A DNA stretch of 64,000 nucleotides, from assembly GCA_902583445.1 (NCBI GenBank), contig CACHVZ010000001.1:62001-126000 (forward strand), in the 5' to 3' direction. The DNA comes from an uncultured Bacteroidota bacterium. Its GTDB lineage: Bacteria; Bacteroidota; Bacteroidia; Flavobacteriales; Flavobacteriaceae. Positions within the stretch are counted from its first letter, which is position 1; the number at the start of each line of letters is the position of its first letter. Shown here piece by piece: positions 46,294 through 56,397 of this stretch. The translations under genes and the position numbers were made by a program. The notes beneath the pieces are model-generated. The model saw only the letters and a program-made list of their open reading frames with translations, was not told where the DNA came from and made no database searches.

Positions 46294-47679
46294 ATGTCAT
46301 CACATTATGAAGCTCCTATAAGAAAACCTTTGGTCCTCGGAGACAAGAGTTATCATGATATAACAGAAGATATTGCTAGGCCAGTAGAGACCCCGCCTAA
46401 TATGGACTGGTGGATAGCATTCGGAATATCTATGGCTGCATTTATGTGGGGTGTTGGATGTATAATTTATACTATTGGAACTGGAATAGGAACTTGGGGT
46501 CTAAATAAAACAGTTGGCTGGGCATGGGATATTACAAACTTTGTATGGTGGGTTGGTATCGGTCATGCTGGAACTTTAATTTCCGCAGTGCTATTACTAT
46601 TTAGACAGAAATGGAGAATGGGTATTAATAGATCTGCAGAAGCAATGACAATATTCTCAGTAATTCAAGCAGGACTATTCCCCGTAATTCATATGGGTCG
46701 ACCTTGGCTTATTTATTGGTTTTTTCCAATTCCTAATCAGTTTGGATCTTTATGGGTAAATTTCAATTCACCTCTTTTATGGGACGTTTTTGCTATTTCT
46801 ACTTATTTAACAGTTTCATTAGTATTTTGGTGGACTGGTCTACTACCTGATTTTGCAATGATTAGAGATAGAGCTGTTAAACCTTTTCAAAAGAAAATTT
46901 ACAGTTTAATAAGTTTTGGATGGTCTGGAAGAGCAAAAGATTGGCAAAGGTTTGAAGAAGTTTCATTGGTGCTAGCAGGACTTGCAACTCCTCTTGTTTT
47001 ATCTGTTCATACAATTGTATCATTTGATTTTGCTACATCTGTTATTCCAGGTTGGCATACAACAATTTTTCCACCATATTTTGTTGCAGGTGCAATATTT
47101 TCAGGATTTGCTATGGTTCAAACACTATTGATTATAATGAGAAAGGTCTCAAGGCTTGAGAGTTACATTACTGTTCAACACATAGAAATGATGAATATTG
47201 TAATTATGATTACTGGTTCAATTGTAGGTTGTGCATACATCACTGAACTTTTTATAGCATGGTACTCTGGAGTTGAATATGAGCAATATGCATTTTTAAA
47301 TAGAGCAACTGGTCCATATTGGTGGGCTTATTTTTTAATGATGTCCTGTAATGTTGTATCACCACAAGTTATGTGGATTAAGAAGATCAGGACAAGTATA
47401 ATATGGTCATTTGTAATTTCAATAGTTGTAAATGTTGGGATGTGGTTTGAAAGATTTGTGATTATTGTCACCTCTCTTCATAGAGATTATTTACCATCGT
47501 CATGGACAATGTTCTCCCCAACTTTTATTGATATTGGAATATTTATCGGAACTATAGGATTCTTCTTTGTATTGTTTTTGCTTTACGCTAGAAGCTTTCC
47601 AGTTGTTGCTCAATCTGAAGTAAAAACAATTCTTAAATCATCAGGAGAGAATTATAAAAAATTAAGAGATAAAAAATGA
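46294..47679 (+). CDS. actC: Alternative complex III quinol-binding membrane subunit ActC (NrfD-like)
   Basis: A 461-residue polytopic NrfD/PsrC-family protein with about ten transmembrane helices, which forms the quinol-oxidising site of ACIII. Characteristic segments are WWVGIGHAGTLISAVLLL, HMGRPWLIYW and FATSVIPGWHTTIFPPYFVAGA. It follows actB by 3 bp and overlaps actD by 4 bp. Confidence 0.95.
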   Translation: MSSHYEAPIRKPLVLGDKSYHDITEDIARPVETPPNMDWWIAFGISMAAFMWGVGCIIYTIGTGIGTWGLNKTVGWAWDITNFVWWVGIGHAGTLISAVLLLFRQKWRMGINRSAEAMTIFSVIQAGLFPVIHMGRPWLIYWFFPIPNQFGSLWVNFNSPLLWDVFAISTYLTVSLVFWWTGLLPDFAMIRDRAVKPFQKKIYSLISFGWSGRAKDWQRFEEVSLVLAGLATPLVLSVHTIVSFDFATSVIPGWHTTIFPPYFVAGAIFSGFAMVQTLLIIMRKVSRLESYITVQHIEMMNIVIMITGSIVGCAYITELFIAWYSGVEYEQYAFLNRATGPYWWAYFLMMSCNVVSPQVMWIKKIRTSIIWSFVISIVVNVGMWFERFVIIVTSLHRDYLPSSWTMFSPTFIDIGIFIGTIGFFFVLFLLYARSFPVVAQSEVKTILKSSGENYKKLRDKK

Positions 47680-48212
47680 GTTCAAAAAGCTTACATGTTT
47701 TGTTTGATGATGATGATATTTTATTAGATGCTGTAAAGCAGATAGTAAAAAGTAAGATTTATATCAATGAAATATACACACCATTTCCAGTTCATGGACT
47801 TGATAAAGCTATGAAACTTAAGCCAACTAATATATCCATTGCAACATTTATTTATGGATGTATTGGTTTCACTGTTGCTGTAATGATGATGAATTATATT
47901 ATGATTGTTGATTGGCCTCAAAACATAGGTGGAAAACCAAGCTTTACTTTAATTGAGAATATACCTTCGTTTGTGCCAATAATTTTTGAGATGACAGTAT
48001 TTTTTGCTGCTCATTTAATGGTTATAACTTTTTATTTAAAAAGTAAATTATGGCCATTCAAAAATGCAGAGAATCCTCACCCATCAACCACTGATGATAA
48101 ATTTTTGATTGATATGGAGACGGGAACAAATGTTGCAAAGACAAAGACTATGTTAAAAAAACTTGGTGCAATTTCCATAGATGTAATAAATAATGATGAA
48201 GATGAGAAATAG
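47676..48212 (+). CDS. actD: Alternative complex III subunit ActD (DUF3341)
   Basis: A 178-residue small membrane subunit of the DUF3341 family. It begins with a soluble FDDDDILLDAVKQI segment and IYTPFPVHGLDKAM, typical of ActD, and has two transmembrane helices near 58-80 and 98-122. It is translationally coupled to actC (4-bp overlap) and overlaps actE by 20 bp. ActD is structural in known ACIII. Confidence 0.94.
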   Translation: MSSKSLHVLFDDDDILLDAVKQIVKSKIYINEIYTPFPVHGLDKAMKLKPTNISIATFIYGCIGFTVAVMMMNYIMIVDWPQNIGGKPSFTLIENIPSFVPIIFEMTVFFAAHLMVITFYLKSKLWPFKNAENPHPSTTDDKFLIDMETGTNVAKTKTMLKKLGAISIDVINNDEDEK

Positions 48213-48750
48213 TTTAATATTAATTTTTTCCATAAGTATTTTACTTACATCATGTTTTGATCCATCAAAACCTAACTTTCAGTACTTTCCAGATATGTAT
48301 GAGTCTTTAGCATATGAAACATATGCTGAGTCTGAAGCGTTTTCTAATGGAATCGAAGCTCAGCTCCCACCAGAGGGATCTATAGCAAGAGGATGGGAAC
48401 CGTATGATTATGAAGATTCAAATGAAGGCTATGAACTTGCAAAAGCTCAGTTAATATCTCCTTTGGAAGTTAATGATTATAATAGAAGCCAAGGTAAAGA
48501 GCTCTACGAGATTTATTGTTCTGTATGTCACGGAGATAAAGGAGATGGAATGGGGATTTTAGCTCAAAGAGAAAAGTTTTTAGGAATACCTGCATATATA
48601 GATAGAGAAATTACTCCAGGTAGTATTTATCATGTGCTTATGTATGGTATAAACGCAATGGGTTCTCATGCAGGACAGGTCAATGAAGAAGAAAGATGGC
48701 AGATTGCACAATATGTAATGGAACTAAGAGAAGAACAAAAAAGTAATTAA
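48193..48750 (+). CDS. actE: Alternative complex III monoheme cytochrome c lipoprotein ActE
   Basis: A 185-residue lipoprotein (lipobox LLTSC near residue 21) with a single heme motif CSVCHG and the distal methionine region NAMGSHAGQV. It is the periplasmic cytochrome of ACIII that hands electrons towards the oxidase. Three possible ATG starts (48193, 48196, 48202) all precede the lipid signal and overlap the actD end; the choice is uncertain. Confidence 0.93.
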   Translation: MMKMRNSLILIFSISILLTSCFDPSKPNFQYFPDMYESLAYETYAESEAFSNGIEAQLPPEGSIARGWEPYDYEDSNEGYELAKAQLISPLEVNDYNRSQGKELYEIYCSVCHGDKGDGMGILAQREKFLGIPAYIDREITPGSIYHVLMYGINAMGSHAGQVNEEERWQIAQYVMELREEQKSN

Positions 48751-50096
48751 TGTATAAAGATTATAAATTTTCAAATCAAATTAAAGTACTTTCTATTAGC
48801 TTAACTCTAATTGGACTTCTTGGAATTTTATATGGCTTTTATGCAGCCCCTTCGACTGTTGAAGAAGCAAAAGAAATTGTTGCAAGTATGAGTCATGATT
48901 CTGACTATGGAGGCTCTGGTTATGGAGAATCAGATCATGGAGATTCTGAATATGGATACGAATCGAGTGGTTATGAATATGATCATGACAAACATGTCTT
49001 TAATCAGTTACATAATAAGCCATGGGCAGCAATTTATGTACCCGCATTATTCTTCATGATGATTTCTCTTGGAGTATTAGCTTTCTATGCTATTCAAAGA
49101 GCTTCTCAAGCTGGTTGGTCTATTGTATTATACAGAATAATGGAAGGAATCACAGGCTACCTATTTCTAGGATGTCTATTCGTGTTAATTATTCTAGGTT
49201 TTTCAGCATTTAAATTTAATCATCTTTTTATATGGATGGATCCAGAAGTGGTTTCACATGATGAGATTATCAGAAATAAAATAGGATATCTCAATATTCC
49301 TTTCTTTTTTATACGTTCAATTATATATATAGCAGGTTGGGTTATTTACAGAGAGATAACAAGAAGACTTTCACTTCAGCAAGATGAGAACAATGATATA
49401 AGTGTCCATAAAAAATTATTTAAGTTTTCTGCTGGATTTTTAGTGTTCTTTTTGGTTTCAGAGTCAATGATGTCATGGGATTGGATTATGTCTATTGACC
49501 CTCATTGGTTCAGTACCCTTTTTGGCTGGTATGTTTTTGCTGGTATGTTTGTTTCAGGTATAACAACTATCGCACTAATTACGATCTACTTGAAGTCAAA
49601 AAATTATTTAGAATTTGTAAATAATAGTCATATTCATGACCTAGCTAAATTTATGTTTGGAGTAAGTATTTTTTGGGCATATCTTTGGTTCTCTCAATTT
49701 ATGCTTATTTGGTACTCAAATATTCCTGAGGAGGTAACATATTTTATAACAAGAATTGAAGACTATAATTTCTTGTTTTTTGGAATGGTAGTGTTAAACC
49801 TTATATTTCCATTAATTGTTCTTATGAATAGTGATTTTAAGAAGACAAACTTTATTGTAATTTTGACAGGTATTGTAATTATAATAGGTCATTATATAGA
49901 TGTTTATAACATGATTATGCCGTCAGCTGTTGGAGATATGTGGTCATTTGGGCCTGCAGAAATTGGTGGATTTATGTTCTTCCTTGGTATATTTTTGTAT
50001 GTAGTCTTTAGAGCCATTTCAAAAGCACCAATTTTGGCTAAAGGTGATCCGTTTATAGAAGAAAGTAAAACATTCCAATATTATAATTTAGATTAA
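48750..50096 (+). CDS. actF: Alternative complex III membrane subunit ActF
   Basis: A 448-residue polytopic quinol:cytochrome c oxidoreductase subunit, homologous to ActC, with about ten helices. The start shares its first base with the actE stop. Between the first and second helices is a low-complexity stretch (about 46-75) rich in G, S, Y, D and E (for example GGSGYGESDHGDSEYGYESS), facing the periplasm. Related proteins often have His-rich sequence at this place. Function of that loop is unknown. Confidence 0.93.
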   Translation: MYKDYKFSNQIKVLSISLTLIGLLGILYGFYAAPSTVEEAKEIVASMSHDSDYGGSGYGESDHGDSEYGYESSGYEYDHDKHVFNQLHNKPWAAIYVPALFFMMISLGVLAFYAIQRASQAGWSIVLYRIMEGITGYLFLGCLFVLIILGFSAFKFNHLFIWMDPEVVSHDEIIRNKIGYLNIPFFFIRSIIYIAGWVIYREITRRLSLQQDENNDISVHKKLFKFSAGFLVFFLVSESMMSWDWIMSIDPHWFSTLFGWYVFAGMFVSGITTIALITIYLKSKNYLEFVNNSHIHDLAKFMFGVSIFWAYLWFSQFMLIWYSNIPEEVTYFITRIEDYNFLFFGMVVLNLIFPLIVLMNSDFKKTNFIVILTGIVIIIGHYIDVYNMIMPSAVGDMWSFGPAEIGGFMFFLGIFLYVVFRAISKAPILAKGDPFIEESKTFQYYNLD

Positions 50097-50097
50097 A

Positions 50098-51165
50098 ATG
50101 ACAATATTACTAGTTCTAACATCATTAATTTTAATTTCAATTGCAGTTTGGCAACTGACCAAAATTTTAGAGCTATCTAAACCTGCTGATTATGATGATA
50201 GCGAGATTGCATCCGATAAGGATAACGATATGCAGGGAAAATTAATGTTCCTTTTCCTAATATTTATTTATGCATTAACTATTTTTTCTTTTTATCAGTG
50301 GGGTGACGTGATGCTTCCTGAATCTGCATCTGTTCATGGAGAAAATTATGATAACTTACTATGGTTTTCATTTGCCGTTATCTTTTTTGTTCAGACTATT
50401 ACTCAAGCTTTACTTCACTATTTTGCATTTAAATATAGAGGTAACAAGAAAAGAAAAGCTTTATTTTTTGCAGATAGTACATTTTTGGAGGGTGTCTGGA
50501 CAATTATACCAACAATAGCTCTTGCAGGTTTAATATTATACGGATTATTTACTTGGGTGGATATTATGACAATTGAGGAAAATGATGATGCTCTTGTTGT
50601 AGAATTATATGCTCAACAGTTTAATTGGAAAGCAAGATATGCAGGAGAAGATGGTGTGTTAGGTGATGCGAATGTTCGTTTCCTTCAAGATTTTGGTGGA
50701 AAAAACTTGGTTGGAATTGATCCGACCGACAGGAATGGAGATGATGATATTGTGGTTCAAGAACTTCATCTTCCGGTAAATCGTGAAGTTGTATTTAGAA
50801 TTAGATCTCAAGATGTACTTCATTCAGCATTTATGCCTCATTTTAGGGCGCAAATGAATGCAGTACCTGGAATGATTAATCAGTTTGCATTTATTCCTAA
50901 TGTAACAACCGAGGAAATTAGATTAAGGCCTGAAATTGTTGAAAAGGTAAGAAAAATCAATAAGATTAGATTTGATAAAAGTGAAGATTTAGTTGCAAGT
51001 GGTGACTTTCCACTTGACCCATATGAATTTGATTTTTTACTTTTATGTAATAAAATTTGTGGAGCTTCTCACTACAATATGCAGATGAAAATAGTTGTTG
51101 AGACTGAAGAAGAATTTAACAGGTGGTTAGATGATCAACCTACATTTAAAGAATTTGTTCAATAG
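50098..51165 (+). CDS. coxB: Cytochrome c oxidase subunit II
   Basis: A 355-residue subunit with two N-terminal transmembrane helices and a periplasmic cupredoxin domain. The CuA ligands are visible: HSAFMPHFRAQM (His) and CNKICGASHYNM (two Cys, His, Met). QFNWKARYAGEDG is the conserved region before it. There is no C-terminal cytochrome c domain, so it is aa3- rather than caa3-type; ActE can serve as donor. It directly follows actF, giving an ACIII-oxidase supercomplex operon. Confidence 0.96.
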   Translation: MTILLVLTSLILISIAVWQLTKILELSKPADYDDSEIASDKDNDMQGKLMFLFLIFIYALTIFSFYQWGDVMLPESASVHGENYDNLLWFSFAVIFFVQTITQALLHYFAFKYRGNKKRKALFFADSTFLEGVWTIIPTIALAGLILYGLFTWVDIMTIEENDDALVVELYAQQFNWKARYAGEDGVLGDANVRFLQDFGGKNLVGIDPTDRNGDDDIVVQELHLPVNREVVFRIRSQDVLHSAFMPHFRAQMNAVPGMINQFAFIPNVTTEEIRLRPEIVEKVRKINKIRFDKSEDLVASGDFPLDPYEFDFLLLCNKICGASHYNMQMKIVVETEEEFNRWLDDQPTFKEFVQ

Positions 51166-51177
51166 AAATAAAACGAA

Positions 51178-53043
51178 ATGGCAAACAGAGGTAACAGAAG
51201 AGCTAAAATAGTTGGAACAGATATCGAGATTGATATTACTGAAAAAAAGGATATTGTTATTGAATCTCATGATGATGATCATGGTCATGATGACAATCAT
51301 CACAAGGAAACTTTCATAACTAAATATATCTTTAGTATCGATCATAAAATGATATCAAAACAATATCTAATAACCGGATTGATAATGGGTATTGTTGGTA
51401 TTGCTATGTCACTTTTATTTAGACTTCAGCTTGCTTGGCCAGAAGAATCTTTTGGAATTTTTGATGTATTACTTGGTAAATGGGCTACGGATGGTGTAAT
51501 GGACCCTAATGTTTATCTAGCATTGGTGACTATACATGGAACGATTATGGTTTTCTTTGTATTAACTGCTGGATTAAGCGGAACATTTAGTAATCTCCTC
51601 ATTCCTTTACAAATAGGTGCTAGAGATATGGCCTCAGGATTTTTAAATATGATTTCTTATTGGTTGTTTTTTATTTCTTCTGCATTAATGATTGCGTCAC
51701 TATTTGTTGAGGCAGGACCTGCTGCAGCTGGTTGGACAATATATCCGCCACTTAGTGCATTACCTCAGGCACAGCCTGGTTCTGCCGCTGGTATGACTTT
51801 ATGGTTGGTTTCAATGGCATTCTTTATCGCATCATCTTTACTTGCTGCATTAAACTACATTGTTACTGTTTTAAACTTAAGAACAAAAGGAATGACAATG
51901 ACAAGACTCCCTTTAACTGTATGGGCATTTTTAGTTACTGCAATTATAGGTGTTGTGTCCTTCCCAGTACTTTTATCTGCAGCATTATTACTAATAATGG
52001 ATAGAAGTTTTGGAACTTCTTTTTTCCTATCAGATATCTTTATACAAGGTGAGGTACTCCATTATCAAGGTGGTTCTCCAGTTTTATTTGAGCACCTTTT
52101 TTGGTTCCTTGGACACCCAGAGGTATACATTGTACTTTTACCTGCTCTTGGAATTGCATCTGAAGTAATTGCAACAAATGCTCGTAAGCCAATTTTTGGA
52201 TATAGAGCAATGGTAGGATCAATCCTTGCTATTGCATTTTTATCAACAATAGTTTGGGGACATCATATGTTTGTAACCGGAATGAATCCTTTCTTAGGAT
52301 CGGTATTCACTTTCACAACTTTACTAATTGCCATTCCATCTGCTGTTAAGGCATTTAACTACATAACTACAATATGGAAAGGTAATATTCAATTCAATCC
52401 TGCAATGTTATTTGCAATTGGGCTTGTTTCTACTTTTATAACAGGTGGTCTAACAGGAATTATTCTTGGAGATAGTGCGCTGGATATAAACTTACATGAT
52501 ACATATTTTGTTGTAGCACACTTTCATTTAGTAATGGGTATTTCTGCTCTTTATGGTTTATTTGCCGGTGTATACCATTGGTATCCAAGAATGTTTGGTA
52601 GAATGATGAATAAGACACTTGGATATGTTCATTTTTGGATTACTGCAATTAGTGCTTATGGAGTATTCTTCCCAATGCACTTTATTGGTATGGCTGGTCT
52701 TCCAAGAAGATATTATACAAACACGAACTTTCCATATTTCGATGATGTTGCAAACATTAATGTCATAATTACACTGTTCGCACTTTTAGCAGGTGCTGCA
52801 CAAATTATTTTCTTGTATAATTTTATTAGCAGTATGTATTATGGAAAGAAAGCTGAACAGAATCCATGGAAGTCCACAACATTAGAATGGACAGCTCCAA
52901 TTAAACATATTCACGGAAACTGGCCAGGCAAAATTCCTCATGTTTTTAGATGGGCTTATGACTATTCAAAACCTGGTTCCAAAGAGGATTTTGTCCCTCA
53001 AAATGTTCCATTAAAAAAAGGTGAGAAAGAGCTTCAGCATTAG
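51178..53043 (+). CDS. coxA: Cytochrome c oxidase subunit I
   Basis: The 621-residue catalytic subunit that binds heme a and the heme a3-CuB centre. Key motifs include the HPEVYI segment (WFLGHPEVYIVLLPALG), WGHHMFVTGM for CuB, and DTYFVVAHFHLVMG for both hemes. The N-terminal tail contains an Asp/His-rich run (HDDDHGHDDNHHKE, about 38-51), which could bind metal and is common in relatives. It is the last gene of the act-cox operon. Confidence 0.97.
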   Translation: MANRGNRRAKIVGTDIEIDITEKKDIVIESHDDDHGHDDNHHKETFITKYIFSIDHKMISKQYLITGLIMGIVGIAMSLLFRLQLAWPEESFGIFDVLLGKWATDGVMDPNVYLALVTIHGTIMVFFVLTAGLSGTFSNLLIPLQIGARDMASGFLNMISYWLFFISSALMIASLFVEAGPAAAGWTIYPPLSALPQAQPGSAAGMTLWLVSMAFFIASSLLAALNYIVTVLNLRTKGMTMTRLPLTVWAFLVTAIIGVVSFPVLLSAALLLIMDRSFGTSFFLSDIFIQGEVLHYQGGSPVLFEHLFWFLGHPEVYIVLLPALGIASEVIATNARKPIFGYRAMVGSILAIAFLSTIVWGHHMFVTGMNPFLGSVFTFTTLLIAIPSAVKAFNYITTIWKGNIQFNPAMLFAIGLVSTFITGGLTGIILGDSALDINLHDTYFVVAHFHLVMGISALYGLFAGVYHWYPRMFGRMMNKTLGYVHFWITAISAYGVFFPMHFIGMAGLPRRYYTNTNFPYFDDVANINVIITLFALLAGAAQIIFLYNFISSMYYGKKAEQNPWKSTTLEWTAPIKHIHGNWPGKIPHVFRWAYDYSKPGSKEDFVPQNVPLKKGEKELQH

Positions 53044-53076
53044 TCTTAGTCATGATCTCAGATTACACAATTAGTG

Positions 53077-53084
53077 TATATTTG
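53077..53084 (+). promoter_or_regulatory. Candidate -7 promoter box of ruvB
   Basis: TATATTTG lies 6-13 bases before the ruvB ATG. If used, the mRNA would be nearly leaderless. Confidence 0.32.
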
Positions 53085-53089
53085 ATATA

Positions 53090-54088
53090 ATGGATATAAA
53101 TCAGGAAAAAGATAACGAATTTGACAAGGCTTTAAGACCTTTAAAGTTTTCTGATTTCATTGGCCAAGAGTCAATAATTAAAAATCTTAAAGTTTTTGTT
53201 GAGGCATCTAATCAAAGAAACGACGCACTAGATCATACATTATTTCATGGACCTCCAGGTCTTGGAAAAACCACATTAGCACATATTTTAGCAAGTGAGC
53301 TTAATGTAGGTCTAAAGGTTACATCTGGTCCTGTAATTGACAAGCCAGGAGACTTAGCGGGATTACTTACAAGTCTTGAAGAAAGAGATATATTATTTAT
53401 TGATGAGATTCACAGATTAAGTCCTGTAATTGAAGAGTACTTATATTCTGCAATGGAGGATTATAAAATTGATATCATGATTGAGTCAGGACCAAATGCA
53501 AGGACAGTTCAGTTAAATTTAAATCCATTTACACTTGTTGGGGCAACTACTAGATCAGGTTTTTTAACTAATCCAATGAGAGAAAGGTTTGCCATTTCAA
53601 ATAGACTTGAGCATTATGAGGACGAGCTTTTATCAAAAATTGTTGAGAGGAGTTCAAATATTCTAGACTTATCCACAGATAGTGAATCTTGTTTTGAAAT
53701 TGCTAGAAGAAGTCGTGGTACTCCAAGAATTTCAAATTCTTTACTTAGAAGAGTTAGAGATTTCGCGCAAATTAAAAGTGATGGAAAAATTAATCTTGAG
53801 ATTACAAAATATGCTCTAAGTTCTTTAAATGTCGATAAAAACGGTCTTGATGAAATGGATAATAAGATTCTAGAAACTATTATAGAAAAATATAACGGAG
53901 GCCCAGTTGGGATTTCAACATTATCTACATCACTATCTGAAAATTCTGAAACTATTGAAGAAGTCTATGAACCCTTCCTAATTCAACAGGGGTTTATTAT
54001 AAGAACACCTAGAGGAAGACAAGTAACAGAAAAGGCATACAATCATCTTGGAAGAAATAAAAACAATCAGAATAATTTATTTAATTAA
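53090..54088 (+). CDS. ruvB: Holliday junction branch-migration helicase RuvB
   Basis: A 332-residue AAA+ motor that drives RuvA-bound Holliday junctions. Walker A is GPPGLGKTTLA, Walker B is DEIHRL and the sensor region reads GATTRSGFL with the arginine finger near MRERF. A C-terminal winged helix follows (GGPVGISTLSTSL). It is separated from ruvA by maeB, as usual in flavobacteria. Confidence 0.97.
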   Translation: MDINQEKDNEFDKALRPLKFSDFIGQESIIKNLKVFVEASNQRNDALDHTLFHGPPGLGKTTLAHILASELNVGLKVTSGPVIDKPGDLAGLLTSLEERDILFIDEIHRLSPVIEEYLYSAMEDYKIDIMIESGPNARTVQLNLNPFTLVGATTRSGFLTNPMRERFAISNRLEHYEDELLSKIVERSSNILDLSTDSESCFEIARRSRGTPRISNSLLRRVRDFAQIKSDGKINLEITKYALSSLNVDKNGLDEMDNKILETIIEKYNGGPVGISTLSTSLSENSETIEEVYEPFLIQQGFIIRTPRGRQVTEKAYNHLGRNKNNQNNLFN

Positions 54089-54093
54089 TAATT

Positions 54094-54101
54094 TATATTT
54101 G
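54094..54101 (+). promoter_or_regulatory. Candidate -7 promoter box of maeB-ruvA
   Basis: TATATTTG matches TAnnTTTG 17-24 bases before the maeB start. No -33 TTG is visible. Confidence 0.42.
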
Positions 54102-54117
54102 ATAATAATTCATCCTT

Positions 54118-56397
54118 ATGGCAAAAAGAAGAGATAGAAGAGAATCATTAGTTTATCACGCAAAGCCAAAACCGGGAAAAATTGAGGTTGTACCTACAAA
54201 AAAATACAATTCACAAAGAGATTTAGCTATTGCATACTCACCTGGTGTAGCAATTCCATGTCAAGAGATTGAACAAGACCCTATAAACGTATATAAGTAT
54301 ACTAATAAATCAAATTTAGTTGCCGTTATTTCAAATGGAACTGCTGTACTAGGTCTTGGCGATATTGGACCTGATGCATCAAAACCTGTTATGGAAGGTA
54401 AAGCACTTTTGTTTAAAATTTTTGCTGATATTGATGTTTTTGATATCGAGATTGATGAAAAAGATCCAGATAAATTTATAAGTGTTGTTAAGTCAATTTC
54501 TACAACTTTTGGAGGAATTAACCTTGAAGATATTAAAGCGCCTGAAGCTTTTAAAATTGAAAGAGAACTTATAAATGATCTTGATATTCCTGTTATGCAT
54601 GATGACCAACATGGGACAGCAATTATATCTGCTGCAGCTTTATTAAATGCACTTGAATTAGTAAATAAAAAAATTGAAGATGTAAAATTAGTTGTATCTG
54701 GAGCTGGTGCAGCTGCAATTGCTTGCACTAAGTTATACATATCCTTTGGAGCAAAACTTGAAAACATTGTAATGACTGATAGTAAGGGTGTAATAAATCA
54801 ATCCAGGTCAGGTCTTTCTGATGAAAAAAAGCTTTTTATTACAAAAAGAAAAATTAACTCTCTTGAAGAGGCAATGAAAAATTCAGATGTTTTTATTGGT
54901 TTGTCTATGGCTAACATTTTGTCGGAAAAGATGCTTGCCTCAATGTCAAAAGATCCTATTGTTTTTGCAATGGCAAACCCAGATCCTGAAATTGATTATA
55001 ATACTGCTATGACTGTTAGAGATGATATAATATTTGCTACTGGTAGATCTGATCTTCCAAATCAAGTAAATAATGTTCTTGGCTTTCCTTTTATATTTAG
55101 AGGAGCTCTGGATGTGAGGGCTACCAAAATAAATGAAGAAATGAAAAAAGCTGCTGTGATAGCCCTTGCTGAACTTGCAAAAAAACCTGTCCCTGAGCAA
55201 GTTAATATTGCTTACGACGAAACTAAACTTCTTTTCGGAAAAGACTATATTATTCCTAAACCATTTGATCCAAGACTTATTAGTGAAATCCCTCCTGCTG
55301 TAGCAAAAGCAGCCATGGAATCAGGTGTTGCTCAAGAACCAATTTCGGATTGGGATAAATATACCCAAGTTTTAGAAGAGCGGTTAGGTAACAATCAAAA
55401 ATTAATTAGAATAATTCATAGACGTGCTAGAAAAGCCAAAAATAAAAAACTTGTATTTGCTGAGGCTGACCATATGGACGTATTAAAAGCTGCACAGATT
55501 TGTTTTGAGGAAGGGATTGCGAAACCGATTCTCTTAGGTGGAAAAAAAATTATTGAAGAACTTATGGAATCTCTTGAGTTTAATGAAGATATTGAAATAA
55601 TTGATCCAAAAGATAAAATTAATAAGGAAAGAATTGAAGAATATTCTTTAATTCTATTTAAGAAATTAAGGAGAAAAGGTAAAACATTAGATGATGTAAA
55701 AAGACTTTTAAGGGGAAGAGATTATTTTGGAGCAATGATGGTAGAAAATGGTGATGCTGATTGTATGCTTTCAGGATATTCAAAAAGTTATCCTTCTGTA
55801 TTTGTTCCTCTCATAAGATCTATTGGCAAAGCAGAAAATGTTCAAAAAGTTGCTGCTACCAACCTTATGATTACTAGAAAAGGTCCTTTATTCTGCTCAG
55901 ATACCTCTTTAAATATTAACCCTACACACAAAGAGATTGCAAGAATTACTGTTGATACTGCTAGAGTTGTTAAAAGACTTGGGATTGACCCTGTAATTGC
56001 AATTTTATCTTATTCAAATTTTGGTTCATCAGACTCTGATGAAGCTAAAAAAGTTTCAGAGGCTGTTGAAATTCTTCACAGAGATCACCCCGAGTTAATT
56101 GTTGACGGTCCTATTCAATCAGATTTTGCCCTAAATAGAGAAATGTTAAAAAATAGATTCCCGTTTTCAATTCTTAATGGAAGAAAAGTTAATACATTAA
56201 TATTTCCAAATCTAGACTCTGCTAATGTCACTTATAAAATAATTAAAGAATTGGACAGATCAGTTTCAGTTGGACCTATTCTTATCGGTTTGAATCAACC
56301 AATTCATATTTTACAATTAGGCGCATCAGTCGATGAGATTGTAAATATGGCTGCTATATCAGTTATTGATGCAAATGAAAGAAAAATTAAAAAATAA
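54118..56397 (+). CDS. maeB: NADP-dependent malic enzyme with C-terminal phosphotransacetylase-like domain
   Basis: A 759-residue two-domain protein. The N-terminal malic enzyme part (1-430) decarboxylates malate to pyruvate; it has YSPGVAIPCQEI, HDDQHGTAII (metal-binding) and a nucleotide fold around LVVSGAGAAAIACTKL. The C-terminal PTA-like domain (about 440-759) is usually regulatory and non-catalytic. It is followed with a 1-base overlap by ruvA. It links the TCA cycle to pyruvate and NADPH supply. Confidence 0.95.
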   Translation: MAKRRDRRESLVYHAKPKPGKIEVVPTKKYNSQRDLAIAYSPGVAIPCQEIEQDPINVYKYTNKSNLVAVISNGTAVLGLGDIGPDASKPVMEGKALLFKIFADIDVFDIEIDEKDPDKFISVVKSISTTFGGINLEDIKAPEAFKIERELINDLDIPVMHDDQHGTAIISAAALLNALELVNKKIEDVKLVVSGAGAAAIACTKLYISFGAKLENIVMTDSKGVINQSRSGLSDEKKLFITKRKINSLEEAMKNSDVFIGLSMANILSEKMLASMSKDPIVFAMANPDPEIDYNTAMTVRDDIIFATGRSDLPNQVNNVLGFPFIFRGALDVRATKINEEMKKAAVIALAELAKKPVPEQVNIAYDETKLLFGKDYIIPKPFDPRLISEIPPAVAKAAMESGVAQEPISDWDKYTQVLEERLGNNQKLIRIIHRRARKAKNKKLVFAEADHMDVLKAAQICFEEGIAKPILLGGKKIIEELMESLEFNEDIEIIDPKDKINKERIEEYSLILFKKLRRKGKTLDDVKRLLRGRDYFGAMMVENGDADCMLSGYSKSYPSVFVPLIRSIGKAENVQKVAATNLMITRKGPLFCSDTSLNINPTHKEIARITVDTARVVKRLGIDPVIAILSYSNFGSSDSDEAKKVSEAVEILHRDHPELIVDGPIQSDFALNREMLKNRFPFSILNGRKVNTLIFPNLDSANVTYKIIKELDRSVSVGPILIGLNQPIHILQLGASVDEIVNMAAISVIDANERKIKK

